Source: Bacteroidota bacterium
GTDB lineage: Bacteria; Bacteroidota; Bacteroidia; Chitinophagales; Saprospiraceae
Direction of reading: 5' to 3'
DNA: 43,164 bases
NCBI GenBank assembly: GCA_020160935.1
Contig: JAIUPL010000013.1
Location: forward strand, 111,710-154,873
Both the position numbers and the translations under genes were made by a program. Below, piece after piece: positions 16,773 to 26,247 of this stretch (position 1 is its first letter; each line of letters starts with the position of its first letter). The notes under the pieces are model-generated. The model saw nothing but the letters and a program-made list of their open reading frames with translations. It searched no databases and had not been told where the DNA came from.

Positions 16773-19700
16773 ATGAAAGAATTTAAACCTACCTCGTGGG
16801 CGATCGACAACCGCACTTCGATATTCATCATTACGGTGATTATCACGCTGGCGGGCATTATGTCGTACAACGCGCTCCCCAAAGAGCAGTTCCCCGATGT
16901 GACGGTGCCACAGATTTTCGTTACCACGATTTATCCCGGCGCCTCTCCTTCCGACATGGAACAACTCGTCACCAAACCCATTGAAAAACAACTCAAAGGT
17001 TTGAGCGGTGTCAAAAAAGTATCGTCTTACTCTGTACAGGACTTTTCCAACATCATCGTCGAATTCAATACCGACCTCGATGTAGCGCAGTGCAAGCAAA
17101 AGGTAAAAGACGGCGTCGACAAAGCCAAACGCGACTTGCCGACCGACCTGCTGGAAGACCCAACTGTCACGGAATTCGACATCTCGGAAATTCCGATCAT
17201 GAGCGTCAATGTAGCCGGCGATTTCGACCTCGACAAGTTGAAAGACTATTCTGACCGCCTCAAGGACCGCATCGAGGAATTGCGTGAAATCACCCGCGTC
17301 GACCTCGTGGGCGCGCTCGAAAAAGAGGTGCAGATCAATGTCGACAAATACAAAATGGCGGCTGCAAGCCTCACCTTCAATGACATTTCCAATGCACTGG
17401 CCTACGAAAACATGACGATTTCGGCCGGTAATGTCGACATCGGTGGCATGACGCGTTCCGTTTCCATCCGCGGCGATTTCAAGGATGTAGAGCAAATCAA
17501 AAACATCATCGTGTCGTCTCAATCAGGCGCACAACTGTACCTGAAAGACGTCGCCGAAGTAAAAATGGGGCACCAGGAGCAGGAAAGTTACAGCCGCCTG
17601 AACGGCCGCAATGTCATCTCGCTCAACGTCATCAAACGCACCGGCGAAAACCTGATCGACGCGTCCGACAAGATCAAAAAGATCGTGGACGAGATGAAAG
17701 CCAGCGAATTCCCGGCCAACCTCGAGGTGAGCATCACCGGCGACCAGAGCCGCGCCACCCGCACCACGCTGCACGACCTGATCAACACCATTATCATTGG
17801 CTTTATTCTGGTAGCGCTCATCCTCATGTTCTTCATGGGCGGTACCAATGCCGTGTTCGTGGCCCTGGCCGTTCCGTTGTCGATGTTTATTGCCTTCATG
17901 GTACTACCCAGCGTAGGATTCACCCTCAACTTCATCGTGTTGTTTGCCTTCCTCCTGGGGCTGGGCATTGTGGTCGACGATGCCATTGTGGTCATAGAAA
18001 ACACCCACCGGATATACCACGAAGAAGCCGACCTGGGCATCGTACACGCCGCCAAAAAAGCCGCCGGAGAGGTGTTCCTGCCCGTATTGTCGGGTACGGC
18101 TACTACCCTGGCGCCGTTTTTCCCGCTGGTGTTCTGGGGTGGTATTTTTGGTAAATTCATGCACTACCTGCCCGTTACCATCATCATTACGCTTACAGCT
18201 TCATTGGTGGTAGCCTATATCATCAACCCGGTGTTTGCCGTATGGTTTATGAAAAAAGAAGGCGACGAATCGAAAAAGGTCGACCATAAAAAAGTGCGCA
18301 ACCGCCTGTATGCCGCGTATGTGGTATTTGCGCTGGCCACCATTTTCTTTTATGCAAATGGGTACATTGGCATGGGCAACTTCCTGGTTTTCTGTGCATT
18401 GTTTATTGTATTGTACAAATATGTACTGGACAAAGCGGTTGTTTGGTTCCAGGATAAAGCATGGCCTGCTTTTCAGGATTTTTATGCCCGATTCCTCGGC
18501 GCGGTATTGCACCATCCCTGGAAAATGCTGCTGGGCATGATGATCCTGCTGATCAGCGCCTGCGGTCTTACGCTGTCGCGTCAGTCCAATATCGTACTGT
18601 TCCCAAAAGCCGACCCGAACTTTATTTTTGTGTACATGACCCTGCCTGTGGGTACGGATATTACCGTAACCGACTCACTCACCAAAGTGATGGAAGGCAA
18701 GGTAAATGAAGTGCTGGGGCCGAATAACCCGATCGTAGAGTCGGTTATTTCCAACGTGGCGCTGGGTGCATCCGAAGATCAGTTCGACCGCTCCGCTACC
18801 TCCAACAAAGGAAAAGTGGGCGTGGCATTCGTGGAATACGGCCAGCGCAATGGCGTGAGCACGGTGGAATACATGGATAAAATCAGAAATGCCACCAAAG
18901 GCATCATACCCGGCGCTGAAATCGTGGTAGACCAGGAACAAGGTGGTCCGCCCACCCCCAAACCCGTATCGGTAGAAATCCGTGGCGACGACTTCCAGCA
19001 ACTGATTACTACCGCGACCAAGGTAAAACGTTACCTCGACTCGCTCGCGATCCCTGGCGTAGAAGAACTGCGTAGCGACCTGATCGTTTCCAAACCGGAA
19101 ATCAGCATTCAGATCGACCGTGACCGCGCCAACCGGGAGGGTATTTCCACCGCACAAATCGGCAGCGAATTCCGTACCGCCATCCTGGGCAAGGAAGCCA
19201 CCAAGTTCAAGGACGGCGAAGACGAGATTCCGGTCAATATTCGCCTGCAAAAAGACCAACGCGAAAACATCAACTCGGTGGAGAACCTCAATATCACATT
19301 CCGTGATATGAACATGGGTGGTGTGCTGCGTTCGGTGCCGATGGCTGCGCTGGCCGACGTGAAGTACACCAACACGTATGGCGGTATTCGCCGGAAAGAT
19401 CAGGAACGCATTGTTACCATCTCCTCGAATATCACGGCAGAATACCAGCCCAAACAAACGGAAGTGATTAATTCTGTGAAATCGGCCATTGCTCAGTTCC
19501 CGCAACAGGACGGCACCGAGGTTGGTTTTGCCGGGGAAGACGCCGAGTTTATCGACGCAGCTACCTTCCTCGGGCGTTCGCTGCTCATTTCGCTCGGACT
19601 GATCCTGCTGATCCTCGTGACGCAGTTCAACTCCTTTGGTAAAATGCTGATTATCATGACCGAAGTAATATTCTCCATCATAGGCGTTCTGCTGGGCATG

Positions 19701-20129
19701 TACTTTACCAATATGGATTTCTCTGTGATCATGATGGGTGTAGGTATCGTGGCCCTCGCCGGTATTGTGGTGCGAAACGGGATATTGCTGGTCGAATTTA
19801 CCGACATCCTTCGAGAACGAGGGATGGGCGTCCGCGAAGCCGTGATCGAAGCCGGCCGTATTCGTATGACGCCGGTACTGCTCACTGCGACGGCCACTAT
19901 CCTCGGTCTGGTGCCGCTGGCCATCGGGTTTAATATCGACTTTGAAAGCCTGTTTGCCCACGGCGATCCGAAAATATTTTTCGGCGGCGACTCGGTGGCC
20001 TTCTGGGGCCCGCTGTCGTGGACGATTATTTACGGACTTGGTTTCGCCACCTTTATCACCCTGATTATCTTGCCGGTGATGTACCTGAAAGGAAAAGAGG
20101 TGAGCGATTGGTGGGATAAGCATTTTTGA
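16773..20129 (+). CDS. RND efflux pump, inner-membrane permease (AcrB/HAE type)
   Basis: 1118 aa. N-terminal TM1 near 18-35 (SIFIITVIITLAGIM), porter domain with PKEQFPDVTVPQ and YPGASPSDMEQLV, TM2-TM6 from about 340 with GIVVDDAIVVIEN (TM4 proton-relay motif), then a second porter half and TM8-12 including GMYFTNMDFSVIMMGVGIVALAGIVVRNGILLVEF. Between TM6 and TM7 there is an insert of about 70 residues with two extra hydrophobic segments (YAAYVVFALATIFFYA, FLVFCALFIVLYKYV). It is driven by proton flux and exports drugs, lipids or signals. Last gene of the tetR operon. Confidence 0.95.
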   Translation: MKEFKPTSWAIDNRTSIFIITVIITLAGIMSYNALPKEQFPDVTVPQIFVTTIYPGASPSDMEQLVTKPIEKQLKGLSGVKKVSSYSVQDFSNIIVEFNTDLDVAQCKQKVKDGVDKAKRDLPTDLLEDPTVTEFDISEIPIMSVNVAGDFDLDKLKDYSDRLKDRIEELREITRVDLVGALEKEVQINVDKYKMAAASLTFNDISNALAYENMTISAGNVDIGGMTRSVSIRGDFKDVEQIKNIIVSSQSGAQLYLKDVAEVKMGHQEQESYSRLNGRNVISLNVIKRTGENLIDASDKIKKIVDEMKASEFPANLEVSITGDQSRATRTTLHDLINTIIIGFILVALILMFFMGGTNAVFVALAVPLSMFIAFMVLPSVGFTLNFIVLFAFLLGLGIVVDDAIVVIENTHRIYHEEADLGIVHAAKKAAGEVFLPVLSGTATTLAPFFPLVFWGGIFGKFMHYLPVTIIITLTASLVVAYIINPVFAVWFMKKEGDESKKVDHKKVRNRLYAAYVVFALATIFFYANGYIGMGNFLVFCALFIVLYKYVLDKAVVWFQDKAWPAFQDFYARFLGAVLHHPWKMLLGMMILLISACGLTLSRQSNIVLFPKADPNFIFVYMTLPVGTDITVTDSLTKVMEGKVNEVLGPNNPIVESVISNVALGASEDQFDRSATSNKGKVGVAFVEYGQRNGVSTVEYMDKIRNATKGIIPGAEIVVDQEQGGPPTPKPVSVEIRGDDFQQLITTATKVKRYLDSLAIPGVEELRSDLIVSKPEISIQIDRDRANREGISTAQIGSEFRTAILGKEATKFKDGEDEIPVNIRLQKDQRENINSVENLNITFRDMNMGGVLRSVPMAALADVKYTNTYGGIRRKDQERIVTISSNITAEYQPKQTEVINSVKSAIAQFPQQDGTEVGFAGEDAEFIDAATFLGRSLLISLGLILLILVTQFNSFGKMLIIMTEVIFSIIGVLLGMYFTNMDFSVIMMGVGIVALAGIVVRNGILLVEFTDILRERGMGVREAVIEAGRIRMTPVLLTATATILGLVPLAIGFNIDFESLFAHGDPKIFFGGDSVAFWGPLSWTIIYGLGFATFITLIILPVMYLKGKEVSDWWDKHF

Positions 20130-20130
20130 G

Positions 20131-20330
20131 TGATGAGGGTTGATGAGGGTTGATGAGGTTGATAGGGTTGATGAGGGTTGATAAAGGTTGATGAGGGTTG
20201 ATATTTAGCCACTCGATAATTGAAAATCGTTCCCTTATCTTGAGGCGATTTTTATCAACCTCATCAACTTTTATCAACCCTCATCAACTTTTATCAACCC
20301 TCATCAACCTTTATCAACCCTCATCAACCC
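20131..20330. repeat. Word palindrome, 10-nt tgatgagggt type
   Basis: Left words 20131-20203, right words 20253-20330. Units are tgatgagggt or 9-nt variants on the left and their complements on the right, with irregular spacing. It begins one base after the RND stop and ends 3 bp before the ATG of the FAD protein, so the whole gap is repeat. Confidence 0.95.
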
Positions 20331-20333
20331 TAT

Positions 20334-21470
20334 ATGCAGTACACACTCAGTTACTGGGAGCGCGAAACCTTTTATCGCGACATCGATGTGGCCGTTATCG
20401 GAAGCGGCATTGTCGGGCTGGCGGCAGCCATTCATTTGAAAACGCTCGATCCCAAACTCCGCGTCGCCGTGCTCGAACGTGGTATCCTTCCAGTGGGCGC
20501 CAGCACCCGTAATGCAGGTTTTTCCTGCTTCGGGTCCATGACCGAATTGCTCGACGACCTTACACACATGAGCGAAGACGAGGTGCTGGGAATCGTGGAA
20601 AAACGCTGGACCGGCCTGCAACGCCTGCGCGCCCTCACCGGCGATGCCCATATCGAGTACAAGGGACTGGGCGGATATGAAATGTTTACCAGCGAAGAAG
20701 AGGGCATTTTTCAGAAATGCCTCGATCATATGCCCGATTTTAACCGAAAAATCGGTAAAATCACGGGCCATCCGGAAGTGTATCGAGTGGTGGATGAACG
20801 TATACCGGCCTTCGGCTTCCATCATGTAAAACGCCTCATTCTCAACCAGGCAGAAGGCCAGGTGCATACCGGCAAATTGATGCAAACCCTGCTGGCGAAA
20901 GCCGTCGACGCCGGTGTACGCATTTTTAATGGCTTCGACATCAAACACCTGGAAGACCATTCGCAAGGCGTCGACATCGAAACGACTGCTGGCTGGACCC
21001 TGCGCGTACCCAAAGTGCTGGTAGCCGTCAATGGTTTTGCCCGCAACCTGCTTCCTGCACTCGATGTACAACCTGCTCGCAATCAGGTGCTTATCACGCA
21101 TCCGATTCCCGGGTTGCGTGTGGAGGGCTGCTTCCACTACGACCGCGGCTACTTCTATTTCAGAAATATCGACGGGCGCATCCTGCTGGGCGGCGGCCGT
21201 CATCTCGACCTGGAAACGGAAAAAACCGACAACTTCGACGCCAACCCGCGCATCCGCGAAGCGCTTACAGATTTGTTGCACACAGTTATCTGCCCCGGCC
21301 AACCAGTAGAAATAGATACCTGGTGGACGGGTATTCTCGGCCTGGGGCCCGTGAAAAAGCCCATTATCCGGCAGGTTTCGCCCAATGTGACCGTTGCCGT
21401 ACGCCTAAGCGGCATGGGGGTTGCCATTGGGACACTGGTCGGTCAGGAAGGCGCAGAAATGTTATTGTAA
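20334..21470 (+). CDS. FAD-dependent oxidoreductase, DAO/GlpO-like family
   Basis: 378 aa, cytosolic. FAD-binding Rossmann fold at the N-terminus: DVAVIGSGIVGLAAAIHL (18-35), then LERG at the end of the second strand and GASTRNAGFSCFGS, a DAO-family flavin motif. The C-terminal segment VTVAVRLSGMGVAIGTLVGQE is the second nucleotide contact. Family members oxidise amino acids, glycerol phosphate or related amines; the substrate cannot be told. It follows the 10-nt word palindrome with a 3-bp spacing. Confidence 0.85.
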   Translation: MQYTLSYWERETFYRDIDVAVIGSGIVGLAAAIHLKTLDPKLRVAVLERGILPVGASTRNAGFSCFGSMTELLDDLTHMSEDEVLGIVEKRWTGLQRLRALTGDAHIEYKGLGGYEMFTSEEEGIFQKCLDHMPDFNRKIGKITGHPEVYRVVDERIPAFGFHHVKRLILNQAEGQVHTGKLMQTLLAKAVDAGVRIFNGFDIKHLEDHSQGVDIETTAGWTLRVPKVLVAVNGFARNLLPALDVQPARNQVLITHPIPGLRVEGCFHYDRGYFYFRNIDGRILLGGGRHLDLETEKTDNFDANPRIREALTDLLHTVICPGQPVEIDTWWTGILGLGPVKKPIIRQVSPNVTVAVRLSGMGVAIGTLVGQEGAEMLL

Positions 21471-21525
21471 ATTGTATATTTACCCACACGAAGTAATAAG
21501 ACAATTCATATAAAACGTATTATTC

Positions 21526-21765
21526 ATGCGTACCAATAAAATTCTCGGATACATTTTTCTTGTACTTGCTATTCTTTTCACCCTCTCCATGCTGGGCAGA
21601 ATCCCGCAATTTGTGGGCTCTATCGCGAATTTATTTGCAGACCAACCCAACGGATTTGAATCCGGAAGAGCGTTTGGTACTTTTCTGGGCTGGATTATAC
21701 AAATAGCACTAACAGTAGCACTCTGGATTTACGGAATTCGGTGGACTGGGAAAAAAGCCCGTTGA
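21526..21765 (+). CDS. Small two-TM membrane protein, unknown function
   Basis: 79 aa. Two hydrophobic segments: ILGYIFLVLAILFTLSMLG (6-24) and FLGWIIQIALTVALWIYGI (about 52-70), separated by a polar loop with NLFADQPNGFESGRAFG. It has a basic C-terminus (RWTGKKAR), with no enzyme motif. AT-rich upstream sequence suggests its own promoter. No family recognised. Confidence 0.6.
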   Translation: MRTNKILGYIFLVLAILFTLSMLGRIPQFVGSIANLFADQPNGFESGRAFGTFLGWIIQIALTVALWIYGIRWTGKKAR

Positions 21766-21981
21766 GGGGTTTTTGTGCTGTATCAGGTATTCAATACATT
21801 GTTGAATGCAGTAATGATACGTGTGCTTAAAATTACACTGTGTCAAAAGTACACAAACTCCGAAAAAGTGTTTTCTTTGCTGTCGATTGAACGGCCAGAA
21901 TAGTCGCACATTTTCAAATGCAACCGATTTCATAGTGAATTTGGCGTCAATCTTTGTTATTGATCACCAAATCTGTTTGCC

Positions 21982-23472
21982 GTGTATTTGTTAGGTCTCG
22001 ACATCGGTTCTTCCTCTATCAAAGCAGCACTCGTCGATGCTGCCAGCGGCCAAACGGCCGGCATTGTACAATACCCCGAGCAGGAGATGGAAATTCTTGC
22101 GCCTCAATCCGACTGGGCTGAGCAACACCCTGCTGTGTGGTGGGATGCTGTGTGTCAGGCTACGCGCAAGTTGATGACTTCTACCGGCGCCGATCCATCA
22201 CAGGTAGCAGCTATTGGTATTTCCTATCAGATGCACGGGCTGGTCACTGTCGACAAGCAAGGCGAGGTATTGCGGCCTTCCATTATCTGGTGCGACAGCC
22301 GCGCAGTAGCCATCGGCGAACGGGCATTTCAGGCCATCGGGTCAGGCTATTGTCTGGAGCATTACCTCAATACGCCCGGCAATTTTACGGCTTCCAAATT
22401 GCGCTGGGTGCGTGAAAACGAGCCTGCCATTTTTGAAAAAATTCACAAAATCATGTTGCCGGGCGATTACATCGCCTATCGAATGACCGGCGAAATCTGC
22501 ACCACCATCACCGGACTTTCGGAAGGCATTTTCTGGGATTTTGCCGAACATACACCGGCGCGAAAACTCATGGAGTATTACGGTATTCCGGAATCGATGC
22601 TGCCAGACATTCGCGGCGTTTTTGAGCCGCAGGGCCAACTGCATGCCGCCGCTGCCGCTGCGCTCGGGCTGCCCGCCGGTATCCCGGTCGGTTATCGCGC
22701 CGGCGACCAGCCCAACAATGCCCTGTCACTCAATGTGTTGCGTGCTGGCGAGGTGGCCGCTACAGGTGGCACTTCGGGCGTGGTGTATGCCGTAGCGCCT
22801 GGCCCTGTGCACGACCAGCAACAACGCGTCAATGGTTTTGCGCATGTAAATTATACGCGCGAGCAGCCACTCACCGGCGTTTTACTGTGTATCAATGGCG
22901 CGGGCAGCCAGTACCGTTTTATCCGGCAGATTGTAGGCGACAATGCCGTTACTTACCCCGACATGGAAGCGGCCGCTGCCACCGTGCCGGTCGGCTCGGA
23001 TGGCCTGACCATTTTGCCTTTCGGTAATGGCGCCGAGCGTATGCTGGGCAACAGTACACCCGGCTCGCGCATCCTGGGTTTGAATTTCAACAGACACGAA
23101 AAACGCCACCTCTACCGGGCAGCCCTCGAAGGCATCGCATTTGCATTTGTGTATGGCATGGAAGCCCTGCGCGATATGCAAATTCCGGTCAGTATGTTGC
23201 GCGTAGGGAACGACAACCTGTTTCAATCGGCTATTTTTTCCAATACCATTGCCACTTTGGTAGGCACCGCCATCGAGATGCATGCCACTACCGGCGCTGT
23301 CGGCGCCGCCCGGGCAGCCGGTGTATCGGCAGGCATTTACAAGAACATTGAAGAAGCCATGCAGGGCAGCCGCATTGTGCATCGATACGAGCCGCAAAGT
23401 CAAACGGAAGCATACCAGGTCGCTTATGAGCGCTGGAAAAAAGAACTTTCTTTAGTGAGTGGTGAGTGGTGA
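21982..23472 (+). CDS. xylB: Xylulokinase (FGGY family)
   Basis: 496 aa. Start codon GTG at 21982 gives MYLLGLDIGSSSIKAALVD, the ATP phosphate-1 motif. Other motifs: SYQMHGLV (81-88, substrate), GDQPNNAL (241-248) with the catalytic Asp242, and TGGTSGVVYA (phosphate-2). It phosphorylates D-xylulose after XylA. The C-terminal six residues LVSGEW and the stop are encoded by gtgagtg repeat units, so the repeat has extended into the gene. xylA follows across a word palindrome. Confidence 0.93.
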   Translation: MYLLGLDIGSSSIKAALVDAASGQTAGIVQYPEQEMEILAPQSDWAEQHPAVWWDAVCQATRKLMTSTGADPSQVAAIGISYQMHGLVTVDKQGEVLRPSIIWCDSRAVAIGERAFQAIGSGYCLEHYLNTPGNFTASKLRWVRENEPAIFEKIHKIMLPGDYIAYRMTGEICTTITGLSEGIFWDFAEHTPARKLMEYYGIPESMLPDIRGVFEPQGQLHAAAAAALGLPAGIPVGYRAGDQPNNALSLNVLRAGEVAATGGTSGVVYAVAPGPVHDQQQRVNGFAHVNYTREQPLTGVLLCINGAGSQYRFIRQIVGDNAVTYPDMEAAAATVPVGSDGLTILPFGNGAERMLGNSTPGSRILGLNFNRHEKRHLYRAALEGIAFAFVYGMEALRDMQIPVSMLRVGNDNLFQSAIFSNTIATLVGTAIEMHATTGAVGAARAAGVSAGIYKNIEEAMQGSRIVHRYEPQSQTEAYQVAYERWKKELSLVSGEW

Positions 23473-23649
23473 GTAGTGAGTAGTGAGTGGTGAGTAGTGA
23501 GTGGTGAGTAGTGAATGGTGAGTAGTGTGATTAGTGCATTACTGCGATTTTCCTCACCACTCACTACTCACCACTCACTACTCACCACTCACTACTCACC
23601 ACTCACTACTCACTACTCACTACTCACCACTCACCACTCACCACTCACT
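23454..23649. repeat. Word palindrome, gtgagta/gtgagtg type, between xylB and xylA
   Basis: Left arm 23454-23527 (about ten 7-nt units of gtgagta or gtgagtg), right arm 23553-23649 (about 14 units of the complement). The 25-bp centre contains gtgattagtgcattactgc. It begins inside the last codons of xylB and ends 1 bp before the xylA ATG. A 39-residue frame upstream of xylA through the right arm is spurious. Confidence 0.95.
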
Positions 23650-23650
23650 T

Positions 23651-24979
23651 ATGAAAATCACGACAGGCGAACGCGTCTATTTCAAAAACATCTCCTCCAT
23701 ACCATACGAAGGACCGAAGTCCGACAACCCATTGGCATTCCGCTGGTACGATGCCAACCGGAAAGTGGGTGGGAAAACCATGGCTGAGCATTTCAAATTT
23801 GCAGTAGCCTACTGGCATACGCTGTGCGGTACAGGCGGCGACCCCTTCGGGCCGGGCACCAAGGCGTTCCCCTGGCTGGAAGCCAAAAATCCGCTGCAAC
23901 AGGCCTATGACAAAATGGATGCGGCCTTTGAATTCATCACCAAAATTGGCATACCGTACTACTGTTTCCACGATTTCGATCTGGTGCAGGAAGGCCCGAC
24001 CCTGCGGGAAAGCGAACGCAGACTGCAAAAAATTACCGACTACGCTGCGAAAAAACAGGCAGAATCGGGCGTACAACTCCTCTGGGGCACCGCCAACCTG
24101 TTTTCCAACCCGCGCTACATGAACGGCGCCGCTACCAACCCCGATTTTGAAGTGGTGGCCTACGCCGGCGCACAGGTGAAAATGGCCCTCGATGCTACCA
24201 TCAAACTCGGTGGACAAAACTATGTGTTCTGGGGCGGCCGCGAAGGCTACATGAGCCTGCTGAATACCAACATGAAAAAGGAACTCGACCACCTGGCGCG
24301 TTTCCTGCACATGGCCAAAGACTACGCCCGCAAATCGGGTTTCAAGGGTACGTTCTTCATCGAACCCAAACCCATGGAACCCAGCAAGCACCAGTACGAT
24401 TTTGATTCGGCCACCTGCATCGGATTCCTGCGCGAATACGGCCTCGACAAGGATTTTAAACTCAATATCGAAGTCAACCACGCTACCCTGGCACTTCACA
24501 CTTTCCAACACGAACTGCAAGTGGCCGCCAATGCGGGTATGCTCGGCTCCATCGACGCCAACCGCGGCGACTACCAGAACGGCTGGGATACCGACCAGTT
24601 TCCCAACAACGTGATGGAAATTACGGAAGCCATGCTCATCATCCTGCAATCGGGCGGACTGCAAGGCGGTGGCGTGAACTTCGACGCCAAATCGCGCCGC
24701 AACTCCACCGATCTGGAAGATATTTTTTACGCCCACATCGGTGGTATGGATGTATTTGCGCGCGCGCTGCTCGCCGCACACGATATTCTGGAAAATTCAG
24801 CTTATCGGAAAATGCTGGCCGAACGCTACGAATCCTTCGATTCGGAAGAAGGCAAAGCCTTTGAAGCGGGCAAACTCAAACTGAAAGACCTGCAAAAAAT
24901 TGCACAGCGCAACGGGGAGCCCACACAGCGCAGCGGGAAGCAGGAGTTGTTTGAGAATTTGCTGAATCGGCATGTATAA
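23651..24979 (+). CDS. xylA: Xylose isomerase
   Basis: 442 aa from the ATG at 23651 ([11 protein letters not shown]). Class II xylose isomerase: catalytic His107 and Asp110 in [35 protein letters not shown] (metal and Lys), [14 protein letters not shown] and GSIDANRGD (metal ligands). It converts D-xylose to D-xylulose and acts with XylB. No xylose transporter or regulator is next to the pair. The perfect palindrome at 24980 begins at its stop codon. Confidence 0.97.
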   Translation: MKITTGERVYFKNISSIPYEGPKSDNPLAFRWYDANRKVGGKTMAEHFKFAVAYWHTLCGTGGDPFGPGTKAFPWLEAKNPLQQAYDKMDAAFEFITKIGIPYYCFHDFDLVQEGPTLRESERRLQKITDYAAKKQAESGVQLLWGTANLFSNPRYMNGAATNPDFEVVAYAGAQVKMALDATIKLGGQNYVFWGGREGYMSLLNTNMKKELDHLARFLHMAKDYARKSGFKGTFFIEPKPMEPSKHQYDFDSATCIGFLREYGLDKDFKLNIEVNHATLALHTFQHELQVAANAGMLGSIDANRGDYQNGWDTDQFPNNVMEITEAMLIILQSGGLQGGGVNFDAKSRRNSTDLEDIFYAHIGGMDVFARALLAAHDILENSAYRKMLAERYESFDSEEGKAFEAGKLKLKDLQKIAQRNGEPTQRSGKQELFENLLNRHV

Positions 24980-25113
24980 AGTCCTGAGTCGTAAGTCCTG
25001 AGTCCTGAGTCTGTAGAGTACACCTGATTACTCCTGGCACATCATACAAAGGTTGCCAGGAGTAATCAGGTGTACTCTACAGACTCAGGACTCAGGACTT
25101 ACGACTCAGGACT
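24980..25113. repeat. Perfect 60-bp word palindrome, stop to stop (xylA / Gfo-Idh)
   Basis: Arms 24980-25039 and 25054-25113 are exact complements over 60 bp with a 14-nt loop. The outer part has 7-nt units (agtcctg, with variants agtcgta and agtctgt mirrored in both arms); the inner part is unique sequence. It fills the whole convergent gap, starting right after the xylA TAA and ending in the TGA of the Gfo/Idh gene. Most likely a bidirectional terminator (inference). Confidence 0.98.
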
Positions 25114-26204
25114 CATATTTTCGTTTTCCCATTTTCCTTCACCGACCGGTGAATCGCCTCCACCACCTTGATATCCAGCAGGCCCTCCATGCCCGATACC
25201 AGGCCCGGCTTTTTCTGCATGATAGCCAGGGCGTCATCGTCCATTTGGCGGGCCTGTTCGTTGTCGATGGCAGCATCCAGCGCTATTCCGTCGCTGGTGA
25301 TGCCTTTTACGCCGGTGTATGACTGAAATGGTTCGAGTTGGTACCAGCCTTTGGCGCAATCGACGCGCAGGCTGTTCATACCTTTTCCGAAACTGGTTTC
25401 ACACACGGCCTGAATACCGCCGGGAAATTCCAGTTCGAAATGCATGGTTTCGTCCACTTCCGAATATATCTCGGGGCGGGTGGTCGATTGCCGCGCCAGC
25501 ACCGATAGCGGTTCGAGCCCGGTGGCATAACGCGCCGCATTGATGCAATACACCCCCATATCGTAGGTAGCGCCACCGCCCATGGCCTTTTTCTGTTTCC
25601 AGTGGTTGGTTCGGTTGTCGAAATAACCAGCCGAAGCCGTCAGTTTCTGAATGTTTCCGTAGGGTTTGTTTTTGGCAAAACCCATAATGGTTTGCGTATT
25701 GGGTTCGTGGTGCATGCGATAGCCGATGCTGAGTTGCACCTTGTTTTTTTCACAGGCGGCGATCATTTGTTCGCATTCGGCTACAGTGACAGCCATCGGT
25801 TTTTCGCACCACACGTGTTTGCCTGCATTGGCAGCCCGAATCACATATTCGGCATGCATAGAGGGCGGCAATACGATGTAAATCACATCGATAGCGGGGT
25901 TGTCGGCAATGCTGTCGAAGTTCTGGTAATTGTAAACGTTTTTTTCAGGAATGCCATAACGCCGTTGCCAGTTCACCGCCTTTTCCGGCGAACCGGTAAC
26001 GATGCCTGCCAGATAGCAGTGTTGCGTTTTTTGAAGCGCCGGCGCCAGCAAATCGGTGCTGTAATAACCCAGTCCCACCAGCGCGATACCCAGTCCGCGT
26101 GGCTGCGGTATCCGAACACGGGAGCAATAACCATATTGGTTGAATAGGGAATAGCCGAGTGTGCCGAGCGCAGTGTCGTGCAGGAATTTTCGTCTGTTCA
26201 TCAT
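25113..26204 (-). CDS. Gfo/Idh/MocA family oxidoreductase, exported
   Basis: 363 aa from the ATG at 26204 (26201 also possible). The N-terminus MMNRRKFLHDTALGTLGYSLF resembles a twin-arginine export signal. NAD(P)-binding fold: LVGLGYYSTDLLAPAL, SPEKAVNWQRRYGIPEKNVYNY, DVIYIVLPPSMHAEY and GKHVWCEKPMAV with the conserved EKP (134-136). The dimer-barrel part carries GGGATYDMGVYCINA. Glucose-fructose oxidoreductase-like proteins use a tightly held NADP(H); the substrate here is unknown. Only 43 bp separate it from the upstream protease gene. Confidence 0.87.
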   Translation of the reverse strand: MMNRRKFLHDTALGTLGYSLFNQYGYCSRVRIPQPRGLGIALVGLGYYSTDLLAPALQKTQHCYLAGIVTGSPEKAVNWQRRYGIPEKNVYNYQNFDSIADNPAIDVIYIVLPPSMHAEYVIRAANAGKHVWCEKPMAVTVAECEQMIAACEKNKVQLSIGYRMHHEPNTQTIMGFAKNKPYGNIQKLTASAGYFDNRTNHWKQKKAMGGGATYDMGVYCINAARYATGLEPLSVLARQSTTRPEIYSEVDETMHFELEFPGGIQAVCETSFGKGMNSLRVDCAKGWYQLEPFQSYTGVKGITSDGIALDAAIDNEQARQMDDDALAIMQKKPGLVSGMEGLLDIKVVEAIHRSVKENGKTKI

Positions 26205-26247
26205 GGTTTTATACCTTTTTAACCCAAGCAAGGTATAAAAATAACCT

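Noticed and set aside
18675-20123. 482-aa open frame antisense to the RND gene
   Set aside because: No recognisable motifs, and the RND protein on the other strand is complete.
23534-23650. 39-residue N-terminal extension of XylA rich in His and Thr
   Set aside because: It is the right arm of the word palindrome read in frame; the family N-terminus starts at 23651.
24980-25113. Assembly or amplification chimera producing palindromes
   Set aside because: Many palindromes with different sequences sit exactly between intact genes without breaking frames, which chimeras would not do; raw reads should still be checked.
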